Positions 26,641 to 37,326 of a stretch of DNA of 64,000 nt are shown in pieces. The translations under genes were made by a program, and so were the position numbers. Source of the DNA: Epiperipatus broadwayi (taxonomy: Eukaryota; Onychophora; Udeonychophora; Euonychophora; Peripatidae); contig JAQFVV010006273.1 in NCBI GenBank assembly GCA_028023455.1, positions 2,232,001 to 2,296,000 on the forward strand, written 5' to 3'. How positions within the stretch are numbered: position 1 is the first letter of the stretch; the number at the start of each line of letters is the position of its first letter. The notes under the pieces are model-generated. The model saw nothing but the letters and a program-made list of their open reading frames with translations, was not told the origin of the DNA and searched no databases.

Positions 26641-27248
26641 AATATTCTGCAGTCAAAAATCTAGAATTCCATCATTTATTCATGATGAATGTAAAGTCCA
26701 ATTATGTATATATTGAAGCAATGGATCTGAAATACGATCCATAATTCACAGCCTCCTATAAACTTAATTACTCTTGTAGGCCTGAATTAAGTTTATAGTT
26801 CAATATCAGCAGGGTTTTGTATTAAAGCTAAAATTAATTATGTTTATTAAATTTGTATTTACATTTAAATATTTCATGTTAAATAAATTCCATTTGAAGA
26901 TTAAATTTCTGTTAATAAAAATTACTTGTAAAACCTATTAGTCAAACATATATATATATAAGTCAAGCGTATATATATGAGTTAATGCAAAATTCTGCTG
27001 AAATAAAAATGCTTATTTTATTAAAAGAAATAAGAATGTATTCTTTTTAAATCTTGTTAAAATATGGCATATAATTTTATTTTGAGATAAGCTGCCAACA
27101 TTTTCTAAAAGAATATATATTTTTAATTAATTAGCCCATTCAAGGCAAATTAAAGATGGCCTTCTCTTCTTTTTTTTTAATTAATAAAAATTCAAACTTT
27201 AAAGAAAGAAATTTAGAATAAAAAAGTAAAAGTTATTTTTAGAAAATG
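26641..27248. other. AT-rich DNA with a small hairpin and dispersed repeat words
   Basis: A perfect 14-base inverted repeat (ctataaacttaatt / aattaagtttatag) lies at 26,756-26,798. The segment 26,705-26,735 (attgaagcaatggatctg) recurs inverted near 61,235. No gene. Confidence 0.4.
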
Positions 27249-27335
27249 TTACCTTGAAACAAAGTAGCGTGGAGGGGGGCATATTAAGATCTAAGATCAT
27301 ACGCAAAACAATAGAAGGTAGCTTACAAAAAAGGT

Positions 27336-27382
27336 ATAAATGGGAGTGAGAACAAAAGATTTGGCTATTCAGAGTTTGCTTT
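27336..27382 (+). promoter_or_regulatory. Possible plus-strand core promoter
   Basis: GGTATAAATGGG is followed about 35 bases later by TATTCAGAG. It precedes a region of 30-34 base imperfect repeats (27,405-27,600). It may be the promoter of an unrecognised solo LTR beginning near TGTTACC at 27,249. The spacing is slightly long, so support is weak. Confidence 0.3.
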
Positions 27383-27404
27383 TGCTATTAGAGATTTCCC
27401 CTGC

Positions 27405-27647
27405 TTGCTGTCAGTAAGATTTCTCTTTGGAGAATTCTTTCAGATTTTCCTTTTGGAGATTGCATTCAGATTTCCCTTTGGAGATTTTATTCAGTTTCTC
27501 TGGAGGCTTTTTCTTGTGCTTGCTTTTGTCAGATTTTGCTTTTGCTTGCTGAGATTTCTCTGTAGAGAATTCATTCAGATTTTTCCTGTGCTTTGAACCT
27601 CCCAGATTTTGCTTCTCATTTTCATCTTGCTCAAAAAAGTTATTCAA
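27405..27647 (-). other. Imperfect 30-34 bp tandem repeats with an open frame, unrecognised
   Basis: The DNA repeats a motif like agattt-cc-ttggaga-tt-attc several times. The minus strand is open for 78 codons and reads as Lys/Ser/Glu-rich repeats (KNLNEFSTEKS, KLNKISKGKS, ENLKEFSKEKS). A second minus-strand frame at 27,962-27,717 (81 codons, MDERYDYHPG start) is less AT-biased than its surroundings. Neither has a recognisable domain or clear splice sites. They could be exons of a host gene or part of an old LTR. Confidence 0.3.
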
Positions 27648-28207
27648 CTGTCATCTTCAAAATCACGGAGAAGTTTGAACATGCTACAAGCTAAAAGTCA
27701 TATGAATTTGATGGATCTACCATGCTAGGTGGTTAGGCAAAGCTTTGCCTGCCACTGACATCCTAAATACCATCAGAATGCCATAGTATTCACCCCATAT
27801 TAATCTGAACTCTATGCCGTGTCTGTAGGACTTTTCGTAAAAGCATGCTACATATTTCCACTTTCCTTGTCTGGGCAAATACCTATCGATGGACAGATCA
27901 AGCCATGCATGTTGACAGAACATGACCAAGGAACCAGGATGGTAATCGTATCTCTCATCCATTGAACTATTTACTTTCTACCCTTTTTTGTTCATACCTT
28001 TCTTAATTGCTTCATTGAATTATATTTCTGAAATGTTGTATTTAATTATATTTGTTATGTAACCATTTTTATTAGACTAGTCTTATATATATATATATGA
28101 TCATCTATCTATATATATTTAACCCTTTTTCTTTCGCTATTCTTCATTACTAACATGTATAAATGTTTTGTATTCCATTGCGGTTAAGTTTAAAAGTAAA
28201 TTTTTTA

Positions 28208-28312
28208 TTAAAATATCTTTCCAATTTCCTTTAATGTTTGTAAATTCAATACGAGTAAGTTTCCTTTGTTTGCCAACATGATCTCCTCGATAACGCCTCT
28301 TTTGTCCGCCAT
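28208..28312 (-). CDS. Possible first coding exon, MADKRG start
   Basis: On the minus strand an ATG at 28,312 in a reasonable context (AAGTTAATGG) opens a frame reading MADKRGVIEEIMLANKGNLL and continuing to a stop at 28,208 (34 codons). The first 20 codons are compositionally protein-like and the region is less AT-rich than its neighbours. A weak donor (CTC|GTATTG) follows codon 20, so this could be a first exon splicing to a distant exon, possibly those at 8.05-8.33 kb. Unrecognised. The overlap with a foldback repeat (28,277-28,443) is a reason for caution. Confidence 0.35.
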   Translation of the reverse strand: MADKRGVIEEIMLANKGNLLVLNLQTLKEIGKIF

Positions 28313-28443
28313 TAACTTATTATGTATATCTGATTTAGCTATATACGTCTTAAATAATTGTAAACTGTTTTTAGTGCAAAGCAATTAGAAATGCTTTGCG
28401 AAAGATCTTTTTTTATTGTACTTTATCGAGGAGATTCGAGTTG
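28277..28443. repeat. Short terminal-inverted-repeat element, about 167 bp
   Basis: The ends caac(at)gatctcctcgataa and ttatcgaggagattcgagttg are inverted complements of about 20 bases. An inner hairpin gcaaagca-ttagaaat-gctttgc is also present (about 28,377-28,400). It is either a MITE or a structured 5' region of the candidate first exon. Confidence 0.5.
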
Positions 28444-30018
28444 ACAATTTTATTAGAATTGGGAAGAAAAGACTTAGACTGCAAAAATATTATATCATTT
28501 AATCTGTTTTTATTGTCTAATTAGTTTTTCATTAATTCAGGGAAATAGTGGAGGCCATTAAGTCATTATTAATATTTTAAAGCCATTAATTAAATATCTT
28601 ATTTAACTAAAAAGCTTAGAGTTTCCTAATTTTATTATAATGCTTTATTTTACTTTTCCAATGATCCAGGCACACAAAACACATTTTTCATAGTACTTTT
28701 ATGCACATTTAACTATTTAGCTTTGTAGGTGTTCCCGTCCATGTCTCTACCCTGATGCTAAGCTTGGCTGGATGAAAAGTAATTTATGCATGTCTCAGAT
28801 AATGTTGCTGGTTTGTAGTTAGCCTCGAGAATAGGCGAATAGGACAGAGGTCATAGTATTCTTGATTTAATATCTCGTGTATGGGTGGCCTCAAGGTACT
28901 TTCGCCTAGTATTCAAACTGGGTTAAACCAACATACATCATCTGACTGTCACAATATAGATATCATATTTCCGATCAATGGATTTCACAAGATCAATTAA
29001 CTTAACTCATGTGTAATATCAAACAATCTAAATTTTACTTTCTTAATCTGGAAAGAAAAAGTTAGCATTTATTATTCACTTGGATATGGCTAATTTTTTG
29101 TCAATGAAGAAAAAAATTATCTTTATACATGAATAGCAATGAAAAAGGAAAATAAAGCCAATGATATGTGATTTTGCATTGATTAAGTACCGATTGTTTT
29201 AAAAGCTTGGATATATTTATATGCTTAAGAGATAATATTGGAATTTAAATGCAGAAGTAATTGGATTCAAATCTGTGATAGTTATCATTCATGCTCATCT
29301 ACTCTACTTAAAGGAAAATTCTTTTTACACATTAGGATCAGAAACCAGTAACCAGAAGCTGAATGGACTACTAGGTAACAGTGGACTGACTTTCACTTAG
29401 AAGGTATGATTTCTATGTATACATATTTTTTTGTTGTTGTTGTTTTGCTAAAAAAAGTAGGGTTTATGTTTGCTCATATTTTATCTTAAAAATGGAGGTA
29501 AATAGTATATATATATATATGGATTATTATAGAATTCATGCAATAAAAAAGTTAGAGATATTCATTTTTGTTCTCATTATTTAAATTCTTACTGATGAAA
29601 TAAGTTAATATGATCTGACGTTTTCAAGCATTTAAAATTTTAATATATATGCCAGATTTAACTTGGGGTATTCATAAAAAAGGTTCAAATATAATAGTTT
29701 TTTATGTTAGATTATTTAGAAATTATATTAATGAATAAATAGAGATCAATTTTTATTTAATTACATGTCTTTTATCATTATATATTCTATTTAAAGTCTC
29801 AGGAAGATATTTAAAATCTTTCCTTCAGTTTTATATATAGTATTATTGTCATGCAACACATTTTTGGAGTTTCATATACATATTTTATTACTATTTTTAT
29901 TGATTCTATACAGTAATAGACTATCAATTATTTACATATTAAAGAAACCTAAGATTTTTTTTTTTTTAGTTACAATTTTAGTCTACTATATGCATCGATG
30001 CTTGTTATTCTTATATAT
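28444..30018. other. Unannotated DNA, possibly decayed short repeats
   Basis: A less AT-rich patch at 28,720-28,960 has a tRNA B-box-like word on the minus strand (AGTTTGAATACT) and may be an old SINE. A possible terminal exon reading TSNQKLNGLLGNSGLTFT then stop sits at 29,346-29,400 but lacks firm splice support. The rest is AT-rich. Confidence 0.35.
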
Positions 30019-30429
30019 TGTAACCGGACCGCCATACAACCATTTTATTATGTCAGTTGTAACAATTTTCTGATGAGCATGCTGCAGGAAGGAACCATCA
30101 ATTGATATTCTTAATGCAAATGTTAATGCCCCCCTACAACAATATTTCCTGCTCATCAGAGGATGTAGTACATAGAGACTGGAAACATCTAAATATTTCT
30201 ATGTTTGGTTTCCCAAAGAGCGCCATTAGAGTTCCATCTCACTACAACCTGACTGGCCTAGGTCAAGTTATGTCAGACGTAGCTCAGAGAACATGAGATT
30301 CTCATGAACCAGTGCTATAATTGGTGAGTGATGCGATAAATAAACAAAACTGGACAACTGGATAACCAATTTAATTTTAGTAACAAAAAAAAATTTATTA
30401 AATAACAATTAATTTGCAATTTCAACAAT

Positions 30430-31080
30430 AGTTCATTAATTTCTCTATGAGAAGAAGCTTGGAAATATTCTAATTCAATAATAGTTCATTTTGAATTCAT
30501 TTATGGGAAGAAGCTTGTGAATATTCTAATTCAACAATAGTTCATTAATTCCTTTATGAGAAGAAACTTGGAAGGAAATATTCTAATTCAATAATAGTTC
30601 ATTTTGAATCCATTTATGAGAAGAAGCTTAGAAATATTCTAATTCAACAATAATTCATTTTGAATCCATTTATGAGAAGAAGCTTGGAATTATTCTAATT
30701 TAACAATAATTCATTTTGAATCCATTTATGAGAAGAAGCTTGGAAATATTCTAATTCAACAATAGTTCATTTTGAATTCATTTATGAGAATAAACTTGGA
30801 AATATTCCAATTCAACACTAATTCATTTTGAATCCATTTATGAGAAGAAGCTTGGAAATATTCTAATTTAACAATAATTCATTTTGAATCCATTTATGAG
30901 AAGAAGCTTGAGAATATACTAATTCAACAATAATTCATTTTGAATTCATTTATGAGAAGAAGCTTGGAATTATTCTAATTTATCAATAATTCATTTTGAA
31001 TCCATTTATGAGAAGAAGCTTGGAAATATTCCAATTCAACAATAGTTCATTTTTGTATTCCTTTATGAGAAGAAGCCTGG
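30430..31080. repeat. Tandem array, unit about 56-59 bp, about 12 copies
   Basis: The unit is anchored on tttatgagaagaagcttgga, followed by aatattctaattcaacaata and gttcattttgaatcc. About 12 imperfect copies are here; the other LTR has about 9 at 35,385-35,860. The copy-number change accounts for most of the LTR length difference. Confidence 0.85.
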
Positions 31081-31480
31081 TAGCAGTTAAGCATTTACGA
31101 TTTATATAACATTTCGTTATCTTATGAATTATTACTGATTGATAAACATTTAAATTCAGCAATTCTTGGTTTGTGGAGTATTCATCATTTGGTAATTAAA
31201 GCATTTATAATTTAGTCAAATATAAAAGTATATTCTTATACATAAACTCTGTTACATTATAAGAAGCTTAGAAGCAGTCAAGTATTTATGATTTATACAG
31301 CATTTCATCATTTTATTAATTATTACCGATTGGTAGACATTTGAACTCAACAATTCTTGGTTTGTAGAGCATTTATCATTTGATAATTGAGGCATTTATA
31401 ATTTAGCCAAATATAGAAGTATATTCTTACACATAAACTCTGTTACATTATAAGAAGCTTAGAAGCAGTCAAGTAATATG
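31071..31480. repeat. Tandem duplication, unit about 190 bp
   Basis: Two imperfect units start near 31,071 and 31,262 (aagaagctt-gaagcagt-aag), and a partial third starts near 31,452. The same arrangement is in the other LTR at 35,850-36,260. Confidence 0.8.
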
Positions 31481-31534
31481 CAATTAAAGCATTTCTAATT
31501 CATATAGTAAATACGTTCAAATATTTTTATAAAT

Positions 31535-32030
31535 AAATTTGCATGTAGCTATTTCATAACTTCACTTTATAACGTATGATAAAGACGTTTTAACATTTTA
31601 TAAAACAAATTCTATGTAATTATTTCATAATGTCACTTTATAACATATGATAAAGACGTTTTAATATTTCATAAAACACATTCTATGTAATTATTTCATA
31701 ATGTCACTTTATAACGTATGATAAAGACATTTTAATATTTTATAAAACACATTCTATGTAATTATTTCATAATGTCACTTTATAACGTATGATAAAGATG
31801 TTTTCATATTTTACAAAAAACAAATTTTATGTAATTATTTCATAACTTCATTTTATAACGTATGATAAACATGTTCTAATATTTTACAAAACAAATTCTA
31901 TGTAGTTATTTCATAACTTCATTTTATAACGTATGATAAAAATGTTTTAATATTTTATAAAACAAATTCTATGTAATTATTTCATAACTTCACTTTATAA
32001 CGTAAGATAAAGATGTTTTAATATTCTTAT
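31535..32030. repeat. Tandem array, unit about 70 bp, 7 copies
   Basis: The unit is tatttcataacttcacttta, then taacgtatgataaagatgtt, then a short AT tail. Seven copies are here and six at 36,330-36,740 in the other LTR. Confidence 0.85.
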
Positions 32031-32613
32031 AATATAATTACCTTCCAGTTTTACAATCCAGTTTATTCATAAAGAAGGCGGGTTATTTCATTTATGGAGA
32101 GTCATGGCATAGCGTGGAGAGAACGAAGCCGCTAAATTACCCCATTATTATCATAATTCCTCTAGCAAAGGTTTCTTTTTCCATTTTAACGTTCCGTTAA
32201 AATTATATTTTAACGTGTCAAAAGAATTAAGTAATACACTTTTTTTAAAACAAAAAATTTAATATGTTCTGCCTCTCTGTGTAAGACGAGAGAGAGAAAA
32301 AAGTTCTTTTCTTCCGACAACGTTCCTAATTTGAATAATGCCTCAGTTTAACTCAAGTATCTTTTTTCTTTCTTTTTAATGATTGGATAATTAATTTCTT
32401 TTTTTTTTATTGAGACAGATAAAAAAAAAAGTAAAATAAGACGATATAACATTTTATTCAAATTCATCAATCTCAAAATTAAAAATATGATTTTTTTTTT
32501 AATAAATCAAAATTTATTGCGTTCCCAATTAGACTGAATCACGCTAGACGTATTTAAATGGGGGGGGGGGGGGTCTTTTGAATATTTATATGAGGAACAG
32601 AATATCTGTTTCA

Positions 32614-33200
32614 TTACTCCTCACCAAATTTTGGGATGAAATCGCCTGGAAATACGATTTCATTCCACATACTATACACATTATTTCTCAGTACTGCCTG
32701 GTTTTAGATATGCTGATGAATGAGTAAGATGAGCTGGAAAAGTGATTACATGAACCATAGCCTCCAATGCTGGGACAAATAGATGGCCAAACACAAACTA
32801 CCAGTATACACCGCCTCATGACGTCACGAGAAAATATCTCATTTTTAAGCACTACCTCTCTTGTACCTAGAAGTATCATCCAATCAAGAATAGGAGCCAG
32901 AGAAAAAAAAATCAATTTGGCACTCAGCCAACCCTGCTCAGCTTCAGTGAGTCTTAGGGGCTATCATTTGGCCTATCCATGAGACCAAGGCCTATCCATG
33001 AGACCTATATATACGCACTGCTGGGCTACTCTTGGAGCACAACATCCAGGTCTGGATAGTGCCGAGCATATACTTTGGAGCATCATAACACAATGCATCC
33101 AAGCAGCTCTGCTCAATCATCCACCATCTCAACATGAAAAACACAAGTTCATGCATCACTACACCACACTCACAAACTTTTTCCATCAGCTATCTCTATT
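32614..33200. other. Element 2 untranslated segment between the ORF and 3' LTR
   Basis: This segment is less AT-rich than its surroundings. It holds a perfect TGACGTCA octamer at 32,819-32,826, a direct repeat of ggcctatccatgagacc (32,970 and 32,990) and a plus-strand TATA-like CCTATATATACG at 33,004. Small overlapping open frames on both strands show no motif. It may be captured non-retroviral sequence. Confidence 0.45.
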
Positions 33201-34496
33201 TTATTCTGAATCATAACTGCAACCTGGTTTGGGAGACTGAGGATCATGATCAGTTCTCCTATAGTCCTCTTTTGTATTATGAGGTGACATACTTCTGGAT
33301 CGTCTCTTTGTTGAAAATTTATCATGTTTAACATTACTGTGATGTCTTGCTTCTTCACTTCTGTATTTTCTTTGGAGATCATTGTTACTGTTTGATCTTC
33401 TAATTATACGCGTCCGATATGGACCATGAACACCATCTGTGAATTTTTTTCTGTTCCTCTTCCATGGTGGTACTTCATTTTTATATAAAAGTTTCTTTTT
33501 AAATGGTTCTTCTGCCATAGTAATTATTTTTTTGGTATTTGTAAAGGTTTCTTGTTGCTTAATTTCTTTCACACTGATAAATCCCGAGTTTTCAGATTCC
33601 TTTTTGGTGTCTTTTCCTGTGCAAGCAACTATATTTTTAATAACTGTCTTTATATATTTTTTTTCTATACTCAATTTTTGATTTGAGTTTATTAAGCTTT
33701 TGTTTATAATTTTTATATATGGCTGAGGACTAACACACTTTTCTTTCCATTTTATGGTTTCTTTCTCTATCTCTGTTACTATTTCATAGCATATATCAGA
33801 CAACTTTTCTGAAACATTTTCTTCTATATTGGACAGTTCCTTAGTTATATGACAATTAAGTTTTTGATTATGTTCATTTTCATGTTTTTCATCTTCTTGA
33901 AGATTAGAAGATTTTAATTTTGCTTTATTAGATTCATTTTCATCCATTTGATACTCTTTTGCTGTGTTCGATACAATTTCATTCTCAGCTTCTGTATATA
34001 CTGTTTCTTTATTTTCAATTTTAGAGGTACATTCCACAATCAGAAGTTTTCCTGAAGGTAGACTGACAATTTCAAGATCACTCTTTGTAATTTCAATTTC
34101 TTCCTTTTTAACAATCTCAAATTTTGCTTCATCAGTATTTTGTTTTTCTATTCTTTGGTTTGCTTCTATTGCTTGCTTCCTATATTCTTCTCTTTGTTTG
34201 ATATCTTCTTCTCTTTGTTTATCCCATTTTTGGTTATCCTCTTCTCTTTGTTTATCCCATTTTTGGTTATATTCTTCTCTTTGTTTATTCCATTTTTGGT
34301 TATATTCTTCTCTTTGTTTATTCCATTTTTGGTTATATTCTTCTCTTTGTTTATCCCATTTTTGAATATATTCTTCTCTTTGTTTGATATCTTCTTCTCT
34401 TTGTTTGTCTCTTTTCTTTTGGTCTGCTTTTATAATTTCTATTATCTGAGCTATCATAGCTATCTCTTCTGTTTTCTGAGCTTCTATGTTTACCAT
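33201..34496 (-). CDS. Gag-like coiled-coil protein of element 2 (431 aa)
   Basis: An intact ORF of 431 codons, the longest in the window. Residues about 1-35 are hydrophobic/charged. Residues about 35-115 are a coiled coil built from an 11-residue repeat (KWNKQREEYNQ type, five to six near-identical copies, 33 nt each in DNA). A Glu/Lys-rich middle region follows, then a strongly basic C-terminus with PPWKRNRKK, RTRIIRRSNS and an Arg/Ser stretch KRRSRSMSP. No CCHC zinc knuckle, protease DTG or RT motif is present. Its position after the PBS and the basic, RNA-binding-like tail suggest a structural Gag analogue that packages the element's RNA; this is inferred, as no sequence homology to a named Gag was recognised. 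The absence of stops argues for recent selection or youth. Confidence 0.7.
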   Translation of the reverse strand: MVNIEAQKTEEIAMIAQIIEIIKADQKKRDKQREEDIKQREEYIQKWDKQREEYNQKWNKQREEYNQKWNKQREEYNQKWDKQREEDNQKWDKQREEDIKQREEYRKQAIEANQRIEKQNTDEAKFEIVKKEEIEITKSDLEIVSLPSGKLLIVECTSKIENKETVYTEAENEIVSNTAKEYQMDENESNKAKLKSSNLQEDEKHENEHNQKLNCHITKELSNIEENVSEKLSDICYEIVTEIEKETIKWKEKCVSPQPYIKIINKSLINSNQKLSIEKKYIKTVIKNIVACTGKDTKKESENSGFISVKEIKQQETFTNTKKIITMAEEPFKKKLLYKNEVPPWKRNRKKFTDGVHGPYRTRIIRRSNSNNDLQRKYRSEEARHHSNVKHDKFSTKRRSRSMSPHNTKEDYRRTDHDPQSPKPGCSYDSE

Positions 34497-34700
34497 TTTT
34501 CCTTTGTTTTCTAAATTAGTAAGCTTCTCTCTCCATCCACACCATGACTTTACTCCATCTTCTTTGAAATGTCTGTTTCATTCTTTATGCCATTCATTTT
34601 GTGTTTTTCTTTTAGACTTTTATTTTTCCATCCTTCCTGTACAAATTACATCACTACATCATATGCACTGTTCATATCACATAATCGTGATCTGCTTATG

Positions 34701-34980
34701 CCTATGAGTAGGCTAGCTAGATCGGACCTCACAATAGGGTGGCAAATTAACCGGCCTATGAGTAGGCTAGCTGGATAAAGCCTCATAGTTGGATGACAAT
34801 GTAATAGGTGCCTATGGTTAGGCTAGCTGGATAAAGCCTCACAGTTGGACGACAAATGTAACCGGAGCCTATAGGTAGGTTAGCCAGGTAAAGCCTCACA
34901 GTTGGATGACAAATGTAACCGGAGCCTATAGGTAGGTTAGCTGGATAAAGCCCCACCTTGGGCACCAAATGTAACCGGAC
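34701..34980 (-). repeat. Five tandem LTR-end/PBS/leader units
   Basis: Units begin at 34,701, 34,755, 34,811, 34,868 and 34,925 (54-57 bp each). On the minus strand each reads (G)GTTACATT, then a PBS-like TG-C--CCAA-----GGC, then CTTTATCCAGCTA-CCTA and C-TAGGC. The first unit after the LTR has the best PBS (TGGTGCCCAAGGTGGGGC). The others are degenerate (TGTCATCCAACTGTGAGGC type). The terminal bases of the LTR are therefore duplicated in most units. Confidence 0.85.
34950..34967 (-). other. PBS of element 2 (tRNA-Lys type)
   Basis: On the minus strand TGGTGCCCAAGGTGGGGC lies two bases (TT) after the LTR end GGTTACA. It matches TGGCGCCCAACGTGGGGC at 16 of 18 positions, fixing the element's orientation as minus. 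Confidence 0.8.
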
Positions 34981-37322
34981 CGCCATACAACCGTTTTATT
35001 ACGTCAGTTGTAACAATTTTCTGATGAGCATGCTGCAGGAAGGAACCATCAATTGATATTCTTAATGCAAATGTTAATGCCCCCCTACAACAATATTTCC
35101 TGCTCATCAGAGAATATAGTACATAGAGACTAGAAACATCTAAATATTTCTATGTTTGGTTTCCCAAAGAGCACCATTAGAGTTCCATCTCACTACAACC
35201 TGACTGGCCTAGGTCAAGTTATGTCAGACATAGCTCAGAGAACATGAGATTCTCATGAACCAGTGCTATAATTGGTGAGTGATGCGATAAATAAACAAAA
35301 CTGGACAACTGGATAACCAATTTAATTTTAGTAACAAAAAAAAATTTATTAAATAACAATTAATTTGCAATTTCACCAATAGTTCATTAATTCCTCTATG
35401 AGAAGAAGCTTGGAAATATTCTAATTCAACAATAATTCATTTTGAATCCATTTATGAGAAGAAGTTTGGAATTATTCTAATTTAACAATAATTCATTTTG
35501 AATCCATTTATGAGAAGAAGCTTGGAAATATTCTAATTCAACAATAGTTCATTTTGAATTCATTTATGAGAAGAAACTTGGAAATATTCCAATTCAACAC
35601 TAATTCATTTTGAATCCATTTATGAGAAGAAGCTTGGAAATATTCTAATTTAACAATAATTCATTTTGAATCCATTTATGAGAAGAAGCTTGAGAATATA
35701 CTAATTCAACAATAATTCATTTTGAATTCATTTATGAGAAGAAGCTTGGAATTATTCTAATTTATCAATAATTCATTTTGAATCCATTTATGAGAAGAAG
35801 CTTGGAAATATTCCAATTCAACAATAGTTCATTTTTGTATTCCTTTATGAGAAGAAGCCTGGTAGCAGTTAAGCATTTACGATTTATATAACATTTCGTT
35901 ATCTTATGAATTATTACTGATTGGTAAACATTTAAATTCAGCAATTCTTGGTTTGTGGAGTATTCATCATTTGGTAATTAAAGCATTTATAATTTAGTCA
36001 AATATAAAAGTATATTCTTATACATAAACTCTGTTACATTATAAGAAGCTTAGAAGCAGTCAAGTATTTATGATTTATACAGCATTTCATCATTTTATTA
36101 ATTATTACCGATTGGTAGACATTTGAACTCAACAATTCTTGGTTTGTAGAGCATTTATCATTTGATAATTGAGGCATTTATAATTTAGCCAAATATAGAA
36201 GTATATTCTTACACATAAACTCTGTTACATTATAAGAAGCTTAGAAGCAGTCAAGTAATATGCAATTAAAGCATTTCTAATTCATATAGTAAATACGTTC
36301 AAATATTTTTATAAATAAATTTGCATGTAGCTATTTCATAACTTCACTTTATAACGTATGATAAAGACGTTTTAACATTTTATAAAACAAATTCTATGTA
36401 ATTATTTCATAATGTCACTTTATAACGTATGATAAAGACGTTTTAATATTTTATAAAACACATTCTATGTAATTATTTCATAATGTCACTTTATAACGTA
36501 TGATAAAGATGTTTTCATATTTTACAAAAACAAATTCTATGTAATTATTTCATAACTTCATTTTATAACGTATGATAAACGTGTTCTAATATTTTACAAA
36601 ACAAATTCTATGTAGTTATTTCATAACTTCATTTTATAACGTATGATAAAGATGTTTTAATATTTTATAAAACAAATTCTATGTAATTATTTCATAACTT
36701 CACTTTATAACGTAAGATAAAGATGTTTTAATATTCTTATAATATAATTACCTTCCAGTTTTACAATCCAGTTTATTCATAAAGAAGGCGGGTTATTTCA
36801 TTTATGGAGAGTCATGGCATAGCGTGGAGAGAACGAAGCCGCTAAATTACCCCATTATTATCATAATTCCTCTAGCAAAGGTTTCTTTTTCCATTTTAAC
36901 GTTCCGTTAAAATTATATTTTAACGTGTCAAAAGAATTAAGTAATACACTTTTTTTAAAACAAAAAATTTAATATGTTCTGCCTCTCTGTGTAAGACGAG
37001 AGAGAAAAAAAAGTTCTTTTCTTCCGACAACGTTCCTAATTTGAATAATGCCTCAGTTTAACTCAAGTATCTTTTTTCTTTCTTTTTAATGATTGGATAA
37101 TTAATTTCTTTTTTTTTTTTATTGAGACAGATAAAAAAAAAAAGTAAAATAAGACGATATAACATTTTATTCAAATTCATCAATCTCAAAATTAAAAATA
37201 TGATTTTTTTTTTAATAAATCAAAATTTATTGCGTTCCCAATTAGACTGAATCACGCTAGACGTATTTAAATGGGGGGGGGGTCTTTTGAATATTTATAT
37301 GAGGAACAGAATATCTGTTTCA
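34970..37322 (-). repeat. 5' LTR of element 2
   Basis: 2,353 bases, the partner of 30,019-32,613. It carries the same tandem arrays with fewer units (about 9 of the 57-bp and 6 of the 70-bp repeats). Near its minus-strand start, TTTAAATA and ATTCAGTC are about 23 bases apart, a possible but tight TATA/Inr pair. Confidence 0.92.
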
Positions 37323-37326
37323 ATAT

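Larger units (their letters stand above)
30019..32613 (-). repeat. 3' LTR of element 2
   Basis: 2,595 bases. On the plus strand it reads TGTAACCGGACC...ATCTGTTTCA. It contains three tandem arrays (described separately) and a 14-base G run at 32,560-32,573, where the other LTR has 10. No coding sequence is evident. Confidence 0.92.
30019..37322 (-). mobile_element. LTR retroelement 2 (gag-only, long LTRs)
   Basis: Two direct repeats (30,019-32,613 and 34,970-37,322) with TG...CA ends flank a 2.36 kb internal region. ATAT lies on both outer sides (30,015-30,018 and 37,323-37,326) within TA-rich sequence. Orientation is minus: a tRNA-Lys-type PBS abuts the right LTR on that strand, the gag-like ORF follows, and a purine-rich tract (GGTGAGGAGTAA) abuts the left LTR at 32,614-32,625. 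There is no protease, RT, RNase H or integrase, so it is non-autonomous. The LTR copies differ mainly in tandem-repeat number and few substitutions, so the insertion is fairly young. Confidence 0.92.

Noticed and set aside
27717-27962. 81-codon minus-strand ORF (MDERYDYHPG start) as a host gene
   Set aside because: Protein-like in part, but unusually rich in Trp/His/Tyr/Cys, with no recognised domain and no clear splice sites; kept only as a note.
30072-30100. CTGATGAG near the start of the element 2 LTR as a hammerhead candidate
   Set aside because: No CGAAA box or stem II follows; the second copy at 35,021 is the same LTR sequence.
33439-34514. Plus-strand Phe/Leu/Ser-rich ORFs of 80-133 codons
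   Set aside because: They are antisense shadows of the minus-strand gag-like ORF and its 33-nt repeats.
34783-34986. 67-codon minus-strand ORF with a repeated LPIGSGYIC motif
   Set aside because: It is the translation of the tandem PBS/leader units, not a protein gene.
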